NCBI RefSeq assembly: GCF_026625125.1
Contig: NZ_CP113097.1
Span: forward strand, 4,140,001 to 4,204,000
Reading direction: 5' to 3'
Source: Pseudomonas putida
GTDB lineage: Bacteria; Pseudomonadota; Gammaproteobacteria; Pseudomonadales; Pseudomonadaceae
Length of the DNA: 64,000 nt
Under the pieces are notes generated by a model. That model made no database searches and was not told the DNA's origin. It saw only the letters and a program-made list of their open reading frames with translations. Shown piece by piece: positions 43,516 to 51,329 of the stretch. The position numbers and the translations under genes were made by a program. Each line of letters begins with the position of its first letter. Within the stretch, counting starts at the first letter, position 1.

Positions 43516-44211
43516 ATGGTGGCAAACTCTCTCGATAGCTTTATCGTTCCTGACAAACATCGCCATAAAACCGCGATGGATTATGTAGTCGAGTCGCTAC
43601 GCCAAGGCATACTTTCTGGCGCAATAGCCGAAGGCACGGCTTTGCGGCAAGAAGAGCTAGCCTCAAAATTCGGCTTGAGCCGAATGCCGGTAAGGGACGC
43701 CATAAGGCAATTGGAGGCCGAAGGACTTGTTACCTACGAAGTCCATAAAGGCGCATCTGTCGCGATCATGACGATTGAAGATATTGTCGAGATCTATGAC
43801 ATGCGGATCATGGCAGAATGCACAGCCCTGGACTTTGGTTTTGCCAACATTGTAGAGAATGATCTGGCGCAGATGTATGACCTCGTGTCTACAATGGAGC
43901 ATGCAACAGACCCGCACCAGCTTAGCGAACTTAACGAAAAGTTTCATCACCTTCTGTATTCAAAAGCCAATCGCCCCAGGTTACTTGCGTTGATTAAGTC
44001 CCTTCATGACTCGGTGGATCGCCATCTTCGTTTTTTGTTGACAAATCTCGATTACCACAAGAAATCGCAACAAGACCACAAACGCATTGTGAACGCGTGC
44101 GCTCAGGGTGATCGCGAAGCCGCCAAGCAATATTTGGCCGAGCACCTTGCCGAGGGCCGAGATTCGATCGTTACGTTTCTTGAGACACGGCCACGACAGG
44201 ACGTGCCGTAA
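43516..44211 (+). CDS. GntR-family (FCD domain) transcriptional regulator
   Basis: The 231-residue protein has an N-terminal winged HTH (VVESLRQGILSGAIAEGTALRQEELASKFGLSRMPVRDAIRQLEAEGLV) and an all-helical FCD domain with metal/ligand residues (DMRIMAECTALDF, ELNEKFHHLLY, DHKRIVNACAQGD). ATG 43516 is chosen for GGAG 5 bases upstream; a TTG at 43489 is in frame. Base composition is less GC-rich than the flagellar genes. Its 3' end overlaps the convergent ligase gene by 41 bp. It probably controls the insert. Confidence 0.88.
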   Translation: MVANSLDSFIVPDKHRHKTAMDYVVESLRQGILSGAIAEGTALRQEELASKFGLSRMPVRDAIRQLEAEGLVTYEVHKGASVAIMTIEDIVEIYDMRIMAECTALDFGFANIVENDLAQMYDLVSTMEHATDPHQLSELNEKFHHLLYSKANRPRLLALIKSLHDSVDRHLRFLLTNLDYHKKSQQDHKRIVNACAQGDREAAKQYLAEHLAEGRDSIVTFLETRPRQDVP

Positions 44212-45265
44212 TACGGTCCTTCGATGCCGACGAGAGCGCATATTCCACTAGCGCTCCTACTAGCTTCACAGGGGGATAACCTGAGCACTCAAACATTTTC
44301 GGGTACATACTGGAACTTGTAAATCCAGGTAACGTGTTGACCTCATTGAGAATAATTGAACCACCCTCTGTCAAGAAAAAATCCACCCTGGCGTACCCCT
44401 TCAGATCAAGGCATCTGAATGCTTGAACGGATAATGCCTGAATGCGCTCGACAATGTCCGGCGGCAGTAGGCATGGCACACGAAGATCTGCTCCGCTGTT
44501 GCAATCATATTTCGCCTGATAATCGTAATATCCGTGCCCTTCTTTTTTGAGTATTTCACCCACTACCGAGGCCATCAAACCTCCCTCAAGTTCGAGCACT
44601 CCACACTCTATCTCTCTTCCACAGATTTCCGCCTCCACCAGCACCTTTGTGTCCTGACACGCTGCAATAGCAAATGCCTCAGCATATTCCAAGGCATTGG
44701 ATACCTTAGAAACACCAATCGATGACCCCGAATTGGCGGGCTTGACGAAGAGCGTGCTGCTACCCAAGCACTCAACCAGTTCTTCCCACGGGCGCATGAA
44801 ATTCATGGCCCTCCAAGGCCCCACAACCAGCCCAGAAGACTGGACCATCGTCTTCGTAACGTCCTTATCCATGGACATTGCTGAACCCAGCACCCCGGAG
44901 CCCACACAAGGCAAACTGCACATCGCTGCCAAGCCTTGAATCGTTCCATCCTCCCCCCACCGACCATGCAGTGCCGGAAAGAGCAGATCGATCGCAATCT
45001 CCACCGTGTCGCTCCCATGAGTTGTGTATGAGAGCGAAGGATGACCTGGACGTATCGAAATCAAAGGCGCCGACAGATCAACCTCGCCTGGAAACTGGCC
45101 AGGCTCCCCCTGATATCTCCAGTTGCCCTCACGATCTATCCCAACACAGTGCACACGCTGACCGAGGGCCATCAGCGCCGCGTGAATCGTAGAAGCGGAG
45201 CGGAGCGCCACTGAGTGCTCTGAGCTCCTCCCCCCAAAAACCAGTGCAATCACATTTTGTTTCAT
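44171..45265 (-). CDS. D-alanine--D-alanine ligase-like ATP-grasp enzyme (accessory copy)
   Basis: The 364-residue protein has Ddl hallmarks: VFGGRSSEHSVALRSA at the N-terminus, FPALHGRWGEDGTIQGL, GSAMSMDKDVTK, VKPANSGSSIGVSKV, the omega-loop YYDYQAKYD, and LNEVNTLPGFTSSSMYP at the C-terminal metal/ATP site. The tyrosine/AKY omega-loop favours D-Ala-D-Ala rather than depsipeptide (VanA-type) synthesis. It sits away from any cell-wall operon, convergent and overlapping with the GntR gene. It could be a self-protection or alternative dipeptide ligase. Confidence 0.87.
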   Translation of the reverse strand: MKQNVIALVFGGRSSEHSVALRSASTIHAALMALGQRVHCVGIDREGNWRYQGEPGQFPGEVDLSAPLISIRPGHPSLSYTTHGSDTVEIAIDLLFPALHGRWGEDGTIQGLAAMCSLPCVGSGVLGSAMSMDKDVTKTMVQSSGLVVGPWRAMNFMRPWEELVECLGSSTLFVKPANSGSSIGVSKVSNALEYAEAFAIAACQDTKVLVEAEICGREIECGVLELEGGLMASVVGEILKKEGHGYYDYQAKYDCNSGADLRVPCLLPPDIVERIQALSVQAFRCLDLKGYARVDFFLTEGGSIILNEVNTLPGFTSSSMYPKMFECSGYPPVKLVGALVEYALSSASKDRITARPVVAVSQET

Positions 45266-45358
45266 TTCGAGAGACCTCAGCCTGGAAATTTTGGCTACTG
45301 TATCCAATATCCAACAACAATAACAACGGCATGTGCCGATCTCCAGGAAAGGAAGACC

Positions 45359-45550
45359 ATGGCTTTACAGATCACCAAAGGGGGGAGCCGGGGCGAGCGT
45401 TCTTGCGTGCGGCTGCAAATCAGGCAGGGCCTTGAACCAGCACTGACCCTGTCAGCCTATTTAACGCATGCCGCTGCGCGGCAAGCCTTGCGCAAGAAAG
45501 CAAAGGCGCTTGGGCAAACAGCAATTGGGGGGGACCTGACAAAAAGTTGA
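45359..45550 (+). CDS. Small hypothetical basic protein
   Basis: The 63-codon ORF (MALQITKGGSRGERSCVRLQ...) is preceded by AGGAAAGGAAG. It is basic, with no domain I recognise, and lies between ligase and flhB near the insert's right boundary. It may be a remnant of a gene lost from this variable locus. Confidence 0.35.
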   Translation: MALQITKGGSRGERSCVRLQIRQGLEPALTLSAYLTHAAARQALRKKAKALGQTAIGGDLTKS

Positions 45551-45767
45551 GAGAATACTTTTTGCTTATGCAATCAATGGATGAACTTGGAACGTTGCCT
45601 ACACTGCTGACGTGAGACTAAGAAAACATTGCCTCACCGGGGGCTGCAGTGTGGTAGGTGATCTTTTCCGGTGGGCATCTATCAATCACGCGGTTAAGAT
45701 TAAGCGCCGCGCAGGCGGCGTTTGATCTCGACACGTTCAAACACACAATGGCGCACCGTCTCCGCCA
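45551..45767. other. Right-hand junction of the flhA-flhB insert, no gene seen
   Basis: This 217-bp stretch is comparatively AT-rich at its start (GAGAATACTTTTTGC) and has no supportable ORF. It separates the accessory segment from the flhB stop at 45768. No attachment-site duplication was recognised by eye. Confidence 0.4.
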
Positions 45768-46910
45768 TCAGCTATCACGCCGCAAATCCGGCGGTATCGG
45801 CAAATCTTCCTTCAATGGCTCCGGCCGTTTGCCCTTGCCGGACCGGTACTGGCGGATCTGGAACACATACGCCAGCACCTGCGCCACCGCCAGGTACAAC
45901 CCTGCGGGGATCTCCTGTTCGATTTCGGTGGAGTAGTAGATCGCACGCGCCAGCGCAGGCGACTCGAGAATCTGCACCTTGTGCTCGACCCCGATCTCGC
46001 GGATTTTCAAGGCAATGAAATCCGTACCTTTGGCCAGCAGCAACGGCGCCACCCCACCCTTCTCCGGGTCATACTGCAGCGCCACGGCATAATGGGTCGG
46101 GTTGGTGATGATCACATCCGCATCGGGCACGGCAGCCATCATCCGCCGCTGCGATACCTCGCGCTGCAACTGGCGAATCCGCTGTTTGACCTCAGGCTTG
46201 CCTTCGCTGTCCTTGTACTCGTCCTTGACCTCCTGCTTGGTCATCTTCAGCTTCTTGTGCGTCTGCCAAAGCTGGAACGGCACGTCTGCCGCAGCCACCA
46301 GCAATAACCCGGCCGACATCCACAATGCACTCCACCCCACCACCTGAACGCTATGAATGATCGCCTGGTCCAGCGGCTCGTTGGCGATCGCCAGCAACGC
46401 CTGGCGGTCGTTGGCCAGCACCACCAACGCCACCACAAGGATGACGACGAACTTGGCAACGGCCTTGAGCAGCTCGGTCAGGGCATTCATCGAGAACATG
46501 CGCTTGATCCCCGACAGCGGGTTCATGCGGCTGAATTTTGGCTGCAGCAGGCTGCCGGAGAACAGGAAACCGCCCAGCGCGATGGGCGCAATGAAGGCCA
46601 CCACGAACAGCAGGATCAGCACCGGTTGCACTGCCCAGATCGCCATCTTGCCCGAGGCCAGCAAGAAGGCGCCCATGGCACCCTCGTCGACGATCACTTC
46701 ACGGGTCAGGCTGAAGTTGAGGCGCATCATCTCCAGCAGCGTCTCGGCCAGGTGCCCGCCGAACGCCAGCAGCCCACCCGCGCCCCCCAGGGTCACCGCC
46801 ACGGTGTTCAACTCCTTGGAACGGGCGATCTCACCTTTTTCGCGCGCGTCGCGCTTGCGTTTGTCGGTGGGGTCTTCTGTCTTGTCCTGACCACTCTCGC
46901 TCTCAGCCAT
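45768..46910 (-). CDS. flhB: Flagellar type III export switch protein FlhB
   Basis: The 380-residue protein has the charged N-terminus (GQDKTEDPTDKRKRDAREKGEIARSKEL), four TM helices, and a cytosolic domain with the autocleavage site ITNPTHYAVALQYDPEKGG. The end shows ESPALARAIYYSTEIEQEIPAGLYLAVAQVLAYVF. It switches export from hook to filament substrates with FliK. Start is 2 bp from the fliR stop. Its C-domain is the template for the stand-alone protein at 22592. Confidence 0.97.
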   Translation of the reverse strand: MAESESGQDKTEDPTDKRKRDAREKGEIARSKELNTVAVTLGGAGGLLAFGGHLAETLLEMMRLNFSLTREVIVDEGAMGAFLLASGKMAIWAVQPVLILLFVVAFIAPIALGGFLFSGSLLQPKFSRMNPLSGIKRMFSMNALTELLKAVAKFVVILVVALVVLANDRQALLAIANEPLDQAIIHSVQVVGWSALWMSAGLLLVAAADVPFQLWQTHKKLKMTKQEVKDEYKDSEGKPEVKQRIRQLQREVSQRRMMAAVPDADVIITNPTHYAVALQYDPEKGGVAPLLLAKGTDFIALKIREIGVEHKVQILESPALARAIYYSTEIEQEIPAGLYLAVAQVLAYVFQIRQYRSGKGKRPEPLKEDLPIPPDLRRDS

Positions 46911-46912
46911 GC

Positions 46913-47689
46913 TCAGCGCGCCCTCGCCAGTTCACGCAGCCATTGCAGCGCTTCGCTGGCCAATGCCTGGTAGTGCGGAAGAATATCGGCAAGGCCGACC
47001 CAGAAGATGCCGATACCCAGCACCAGGGTCAGCGGGAACCCGATAGAGAAGATGTTCAACTGCGGCGCAGCGCGGGTCATCACGCCAAAGGCGATGTTCA
47101 CCACCAGGAGCGCGGCGATTGCCGGCAGGATCAGCAGCAGACCGGCACCAAATACCCAGCTCAGGCGGCCGGCGATTTCCCAGAAGTGGTTGACCACAAG
47201 CGCGTGACCGACCGGCAAGGTGGTAAAGCTTTCGGTCAGCACTTCGAATACCACCAGATGGCCGTTCATCACCAGGAACAGTACGCTCACCAGCATGGTC
47301 ATGAACTGGCTGACCACCGCCACGTTGACGCCGTTGGCCGGGTCGACCATCGATGCGAACGCCATACCCATCTGTATCGCGATGATCTGCCCGGCGATGA
47401 CGAACGCCTGGAACAGCAACTGCAACGAAAAACCGAACAATGCCCCGACGATGATCTGTTCACCGCACAACAACATGCCACGCAAGCTCAGCGGGTCGAA
47501 TTCCGGCAACGGCGGTAACGCTGGCACGATCACCACGGTAATGGCCACGGCTGCGTACAGGCGTATGCGCGCCGGCAGCATGCGGGTACCGAAGATGGGC
47601 ATGGTCATCAGCACTGCGGTCACCCGGAACAGCGGCAGGATGAAGGTGGCGACCCAGGTGCCGATCTGTGCGTCGGTCAGCTCCAGCAT
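46913..47689 (-). CDS. fliR: Flagellar export gate protein FliR
   Basis: The 258-residue integral membrane protein has about six helices. WVATFILPLFRVTAVLMTMPIFG and LLIVGALFGFSLQLLFQAF-like segments (ALFGFSLQLLFQAFVIAGQI) and late FPLTLVLGIGIFW are typical of the FliR/SctT gate subunit, which assembles with FliP and FliQ. It is 7 bp downstream of fliQ. Confidence 0.95.
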   Translation of the reverse strand: MLELTDAQIGTWVATFILPLFRVTAVLMTMPIFGTRMLPARIRLYAAVAITVVIVPALPPLPEFDPLSLRGMLLCGEQIIVGALFGFSLQLLFQAFVIAGQIIAIQMGMAFASMVDPANGVNVAVVSQFMTMLVSVLFLVMNGHLVVFEVLTESFTTLPVGHALVVNHFWEIAGRLSWVFGAGLLLILPAIAALLVVNIAFGVMTRAAPQLNIFSIGFPLTLVLGIGIFWVGLADILPHYQALASEALQWLRELARAR

Positions 47690-47696
47690 GGCCGCC

Positions 47697-47966
47697 TCAA
47701 CCGATCAGCTGCGGGATGCTGGTGTACAGGCCCGTGATGTATTCCATGAACTTCTGGGTCAGCCAAGGGCCGGCGACGATCAGTGTCACCAGCATCACCA
47801 GCAGGCGCGGCAGGAAGCTCAGGGTCTGTTCGTTGATCTGCGTGGCAGCCTGGAACATCGCAACCACCAGGCCGACCAGCAGGCTCGGCACCACCAGAAT
47901 GGCCACCATCAGCGTGGTAAGCCACAGGGCGTCGCGAAACAGGTCGACGGCAACTTCAGGGGTCAT
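47697..47966 (-). CDS. fliQ: Flagellar export gate protein FliQ
   Basis: The 89-residue protein has two TM helices (LWLTTLMVAILVVPSLLVGLVVAMFQAATQINEQTLSFLPRLLVMLVTLIVAG), a canonical FliQ. AAGGAG precedes the ATG. It forms the P5Q4R1 gate with FliP and FliR. Confidence 0.96.
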   Translation of the reverse strand: MTPEVAVDLFRDALWLTTLMVAILVVPSLLVGLVVAMFQAATQINEQTLSFLPRLLVMLVTLIVAGPWLTQKFMEYITGLYTSIPQLIG

Positions 47967-47987
47967 GCAAGGCTCTCCTTGACGGCG

Positions 47988-48755
47988 TCAGACGCCGCCG
48001 AAACTGCCGGCCAGGGTGCCCATGATCAGCGCCCAGCCATCGACCAGAACGAACAGCATGATCTTGAACGGCAACGAGATGATCAATGGCGACAGCATCA
48101 TCATACCCATGGCCATCAGCACACTGGCGACCACCATGTCGATGATCAGGAACGGGATGAAAATCATGAAACCGATCTGGAACGCGGTCTTGAGCTCCGA
48201 GGTGACGAACGCCGGCACCAGGATGGTCAGCGGGACCTGATCCGGGCCGGCAATGTCGGTGCGCTTGGACAGGCGCATGAACAGGTCCAGGTCGCTCTGC
48301 CGGGTCTGCGCCAGCATGAAGTCCTTGAGCGGCCCCTGGGCCTTGTCGATCGCCTGCTGGGCGGTCATCTGCTCGTTGAGGTACGGCTGCAGTGCATCCT
48401 GGTTCACCCGGTCGAACACCGGGGCCATGATGAACATCGTCAGGAACAGCGCCATGCCGGTCAGCACCTGGTTCGACGGTGTCTGCTGCAAGCCCAGGGC
48501 CTGGCGCAGGATCGAGAACACGATGATGATTCGGGTGAAGCTGGTCATCAGGATGACGAACGCAGGGATGAAACTCAGCGCCGTCATGATCAGCAGGATC
48601 TGCAGGCTGACCGAGTATTCCTGCTGCCCGTCCGGGCCGTTGGACAGGGTGATGGCCGGGATCGACAGCGGGTCGGCGGCCAGGGCCAGAGGCGCTGCCA
48701 ACAGCAGCACCAGCATCAACAACAGGCCCGACAGGGTACGTAGCGCGCCGCTCAT
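47988..48755 (-). CDS. fliP: Flagellar export gate protein FliP
   Basis: The 255-residue protein has a cleavable signal ([26 protein letters not shown]) and four TM helices; the family blocks [42 protein letters not shown] and [28 protein letters not shown] are present. The ATG at 48755 shares one base with the fliO stop; a GTG one codon earlier is possible. Confidence 0.96.
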   Translation of the reverse strand: MSGALRTLSGLLLMLVLLLAAPLALAADPLSIPAITLSNGPDGQQEYSVSLQILLIMTALSFIPAFVILMTSFTRIIIVFSILRQALGLQQTPSNQVLTGMALFLTMFIMAPVFDRVNQDALQPYLNEQMTAQQAIDKAQGPLKDFMLAQTRQSDLDLFMRLSKRTDIAGPDQVPLTILVPAFVTSELKTAFQIGFMIFIPFLIIDMVVASVLMAMGMMMLSPLIISLPFKIMLFVLVDGWALIMGTLAGSFGGV

Positions 48756-49210
48756 CACTTCTTGTCCTTATGATCCTTGCCCATCAGCTCCATGAGGCGC
48801 TGGGCAAACTCCGGCGTGGCCTGGCGGGCGCTGGCCGGCACTTGCACGGGCTCGGCCAGCACATGCAGTGCTTCGATGCTGCCTGGAGTGTGGCCGATGA
48901 GCAGTTGCTCCTTGCCCACCTGCACCAGCAACAGCCGGTCACGCGGGCCAATGGCGCGGCTGCCGATCACTTCGATCACCTGGCCGCCCTTGGGTGCTGC
49001 GCCCTGCATGCGGCGCAGCAGCCAGGCCAGAAAGAAGATCAGGCCCACCACCAGCAGCAGGCCCAGCACCATTTGCGCCAGCTGCCCACCCAGGCTGCCG
49101 GGCGCTGCGGCCGGCGGCGTGGCCACCACGGCCGGTGCGGCAGCGGCGATCACCACTTCGCTGGCGAGCAGCGCGGCAAGGGCCGTGACAGCCCGTATCG
49201 TGCCCTTCAC
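48755..49210 (-). CDS. fliO: Flagellar biosynthesis protein FliO
   Basis: The 151-residue protein has an N-terminal signal/Ala-rich region, one TM helix ([22 protein letters not shown]), and a small cytosolic domain ([38 protein letters not shown]). FliO assists FliP ring assembly. It abuts the fliN stop directly. Confidence 0.94.
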   Translation of the reverse strand: MKGTIRAVTALAALLASEVVIAAAAPAVVATPPAAAPGSLGGQLAQMVLGLLLVVGLIFFLAWLLRRMQGAAPKGGQVIEVIGSRAIGPRDRLLLVQVGKEQLLIGHTPGSIEALHVLAEPVQVPASARQATPEFAQRLMELMGKDHKDKK

Positions 49211-49675
49211 TCAGCGCAGCTTCTTGATGCGTTCGCTGGGGCTGATCACGTCAGTCAGGCGGATGCCGAACTTCTCGTTGACCACAACCACCTCGCCGTG
49301 GGCGATCAGGGTGCCGTTGACCAGCACATCCAGCGGCTCACCGGCCAGGCGGTCGAGCTCGATCACCGAGCCTTGGTTGAGCTGCAGCAGGTTGCGGATG
49401 TTGATCTCGGTGCTGCCCACTTCCATGGAGATGTTCACCGGGATGTCCAGGATCACGTCCAGGTTCGGCCCTTCCAGGCTGACGTTTTCCTTGGGCCGGG
49501 GGGAGCTGGCGAACTCCTCCATCGGCAACCGGCCGGCACCGGCGCTACCGCCGTCGCCGCCGAGCAGCGCGTCGATGTCAGCCTGGCCGGCATCACCGGT
49601 TTCTTCCAGCGCCGCAGCCCATTCATCGGCCAGGGCCTGTTCATCCGGGGAGGTAATCTCGTTTTCGTTAGCCAT
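49211..49675 (-). CDS. fliN: Flagellar motor switch protein FliN
   Basis: The 154-residue protein has a variable acidic N-terminus and a C-terminal SpoA (C-ring) domain: LDVILDIPVNISMEVGSTEINIRNLLQLNQGSVIELDRLAGEPLDVLVNG and GEVVVVNEKFGIRLTDVISPSERIKKL. It forms the lower C-ring with FliM and FliG. GAGGA Shine-Dalgarno before 49675. Confidence 0.97.
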   Translation of the reverse strand: MANENEITSPDEQALADEWAAALEETGDAGQADIDALLGGDGGSAGAGRLPMEEFASSPRPKENVSLEGPNLDVILDIPVNISMEVGSTEINIRNLLQLNQGSVIELDRLAGEPLDVLVNGTLIAHGEVVVVNEKFGIRLTDVISPSERIKKLR

Positions 49676-49722
49676 GATGTCCTCGACAGGCATTCAATTC
49701 GTAGTGAGCGACCGGCACGCCG

Positions 49723-50691
49723 TCAGCGGCGTTCGATCGGGTCGATGATCTGCAACGCCAGGTTGCCCTTGTGCGAACCCAGGCGCGCCTTGAACGACGG
49801 CACGCCATTGGCACGCAGCACAAGGTGCTCGGGCAGCTCCACCGGGATCACGTCACCCGGTTGCATGTGCAGCACATCGCGCAATTTGAGTTGACGGCGG
49901 GCAACCGTGGCACTGAGCGGTACCGAAACGTCCAGCACGTCTTCGCGCAGGGCCTTGACCCAGCGCTCGTCCTGGTCGTCCAGATCGGACTGGAAACCGG
50001 CATCGAGCATCTCGCGCACCGGCTCGATCATCGAGTAGGGCATGGTCACGTGCAGGTCGCCGCCGCCACCGTCCAGTTCGATATGGAAGGTCGACACCAC
50101 CACGGCTTCGCTCGGCCCGACGATGTTGGCCATGGCCGGGTTGACTTCAGAGTTCATGTACTCGAAGTTGACCGGCATGATCGCCTGCCAGGCTTCCTTG
50201 AGGTCGATGAAGCACTGGTCCAGCACCATGCGCACCACCCGCAGTTCAGTGGGGGTGAATTCGCGGCCTTCGATCTTGGCGTGACGACCGTCACCCCCGA
50301 AGAAGTTGTCCACCAGCTTGAACACCAGCTTGGCGTCCAGAATGAACAGCGAAGTGCCGCGCAGCGGCTTGATCTTGACCAGGTTGAGGCTGGTCGGCAC
50401 GTACAGCGAATGCACGTACTCGCCGAACTTCATCACCTGCACACCCCCCACCGCAACGTCGGCGGAGCGACGCAGGAGGTTGAACATGCTGATACGGGTG
50501 TACCGGGCGAAACGTTCGTTGATCATCTCGAGGGTCGGCATGCGACCGCGCACGATCCGATCCTGGCTGGTCAGGTCGTAGCTTTTGATGCTGCCAGGCT
50601 CGGCAGCGCTCTCGGTCTGTACCAGCCCATCATCGACGCCGTGCAGCAGGGCGTCGATCTCATCCTGGGACAGCAGGTCCTGTACGGCCAT
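49723..50691 (-). CDS. fliM: Flagellar motor switch protein FliM
   Basis: The 322-residue protein has the N-terminal CheY-P-binding peptide (DLLSQDEIDALLHGVDDG), the middle domain with LEMINERFARYTRISMFNLLRR and the GGxG-like loop FFGGDGRHA, and a C-terminal SpoA domain. It receives the CheY signal at the rotor. A GGAG lies before the ATG, and it is 9 bp from fliL. Confidence 0.97.
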   Translation of the reverse strand: MAVQDLLSQDEIDALLHGVDDGLVQTESAAEPGSIKSYDLTSQDRIVRGRMPTLEMINERFARYTRISMFNLLRRSADVAVGGVQVMKFGEYVHSLYVPTSLNLVKIKPLRGTSLFILDAKLVFKLVDNFFGGDGRHAKIEGREFTPTELRVVRMVLDQCFIDLKEAWQAIMPVNFEYMNSEVNPAMANIVGPSEAVVVSTFHIELDGGGGDLHVTMPYSMIEPVREMLDAGFQSDLDDQDERWVKALREDVLDVSVPLSATVARRQLKLRDVLHMQPGDVIPVELPEHLVLRANGVPSFKARLGSHKGNLALQIIDPIERR

Positions 50692-50700
50692 TGCGGACTC

Positions 50701-51198
50701 CTACTGCAATACGAAATTGGTGAACAGCAGCTGGTCTATCACCGGCTTGCCGACTTCCTTCTGCGCCACTTCCTGAACCACTGCGGTGGCTTTCTGGCGC
50801 AGCATCTCCTGGCCCACGGAGCTGGCGGCCAAGGTGTCGAAGCCCTGCCCGGAGAACATCATCACCAGGTTGTTGCGGATCACCGGCATGTGCACCTTCA
50901 GGGCATCCAGGTCAGCCTGGTTGCGCCCTTGCAGGGTGATGCTCACCTGCATGTAGCGCTGGCGGCCGTTCTGGTTGAAGTTGACCACGAAGGCCGGCGC
51001 CAGGGGCTCGTAGATTGCCGCCAGCTTGACGTTGGCCGCTGCCGGATCGGCCGCTGGAGCCGACTCGCTCTTGTGCATGAAGAACCAGGTCGCGCCCACC
51101 GACAGGCCGACCGCCAGCAGAAGGGCCAGCACCAACAGCAGGATCAGCTTGAGTTTGCCTTTAGTGGCGGGGTCTTTCACTGCGTCGCTCTTCGCCAT
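50701..51198 (-). CDS. fliL: Flagellar basal body-associated protein FliL
   Basis: The 165-residue protein has a single TM helix (LKLILLLVLALLLAVGLSVGATWFF) and a periplasmic domain ending VGKPVIDQLLFTNFVLQ, typical of FliL, which surrounds and supports the stators. It is the first gene of fliLMNOPQR-flhB behind the sigma-54 promoter at 51249-51264. Confidence 0.94.
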   Translation of the reverse strand: MAKSDAVKDPATKGKLKLILLLVLALLLAVGLSVGATWFFMHKSESAPAADPAAANVKLAAIYEPLAPAFVVNFNQNGRQRYMQVSITLQGRNQADLDALKVHMPVIRNNLVMMFSGQGFDTLAASSVGQEMLRQKATAVVQEVAQKEVGKPVIDQLLFTNFVLQ

Positions 51199-51248
51199 GC
51201 CAATAATCCGTCGTCCATCGGGGTTTCAAATGAGGATGACGTGGCTTG

Positions 51249-51264
51249 AGCAAGTGTTATGCCA
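51249..51264 (-). promoter_or_regulatory. Sigma-54 promoter of fliLMNOPQR-flhB
   Basis: Minus-strand TGGCATAACACTTGCT matches TGGCAY-N5-TTGCT closely with GG-N10-GC spacing, about 50 bases upstream of the fliL ATG and within the 131-bp fliK-fliL gap. FleQ/FleR-type activation is expected from Pseudomonas flagellar hierarchy. Confidence 0.78.
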
Positions 51265-51329
51265 GATTGGGGATTTTTTGCCGGGACCGGCCCTATCGCC
51301 TGCGACCGGCCATGGCAGAGAACAGCAAC

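Noticed and set aside
43109-45767. Integrative element with integrase or att sites at flhA-flhB
   Set aside because: No integrase, transposase, tRNA or terminal direct repeats could be recognised, so it is called an accessory segment only.
51265-51300. Possible intrinsic terminator after fliL promoter (T6 run near a GC-rich repeat)
   Set aside because: The T-run lies before the GC-rich stem on the plus strand and is an A-run on the coding (minus) strand, so the order is wrong for termination of either neighbour.
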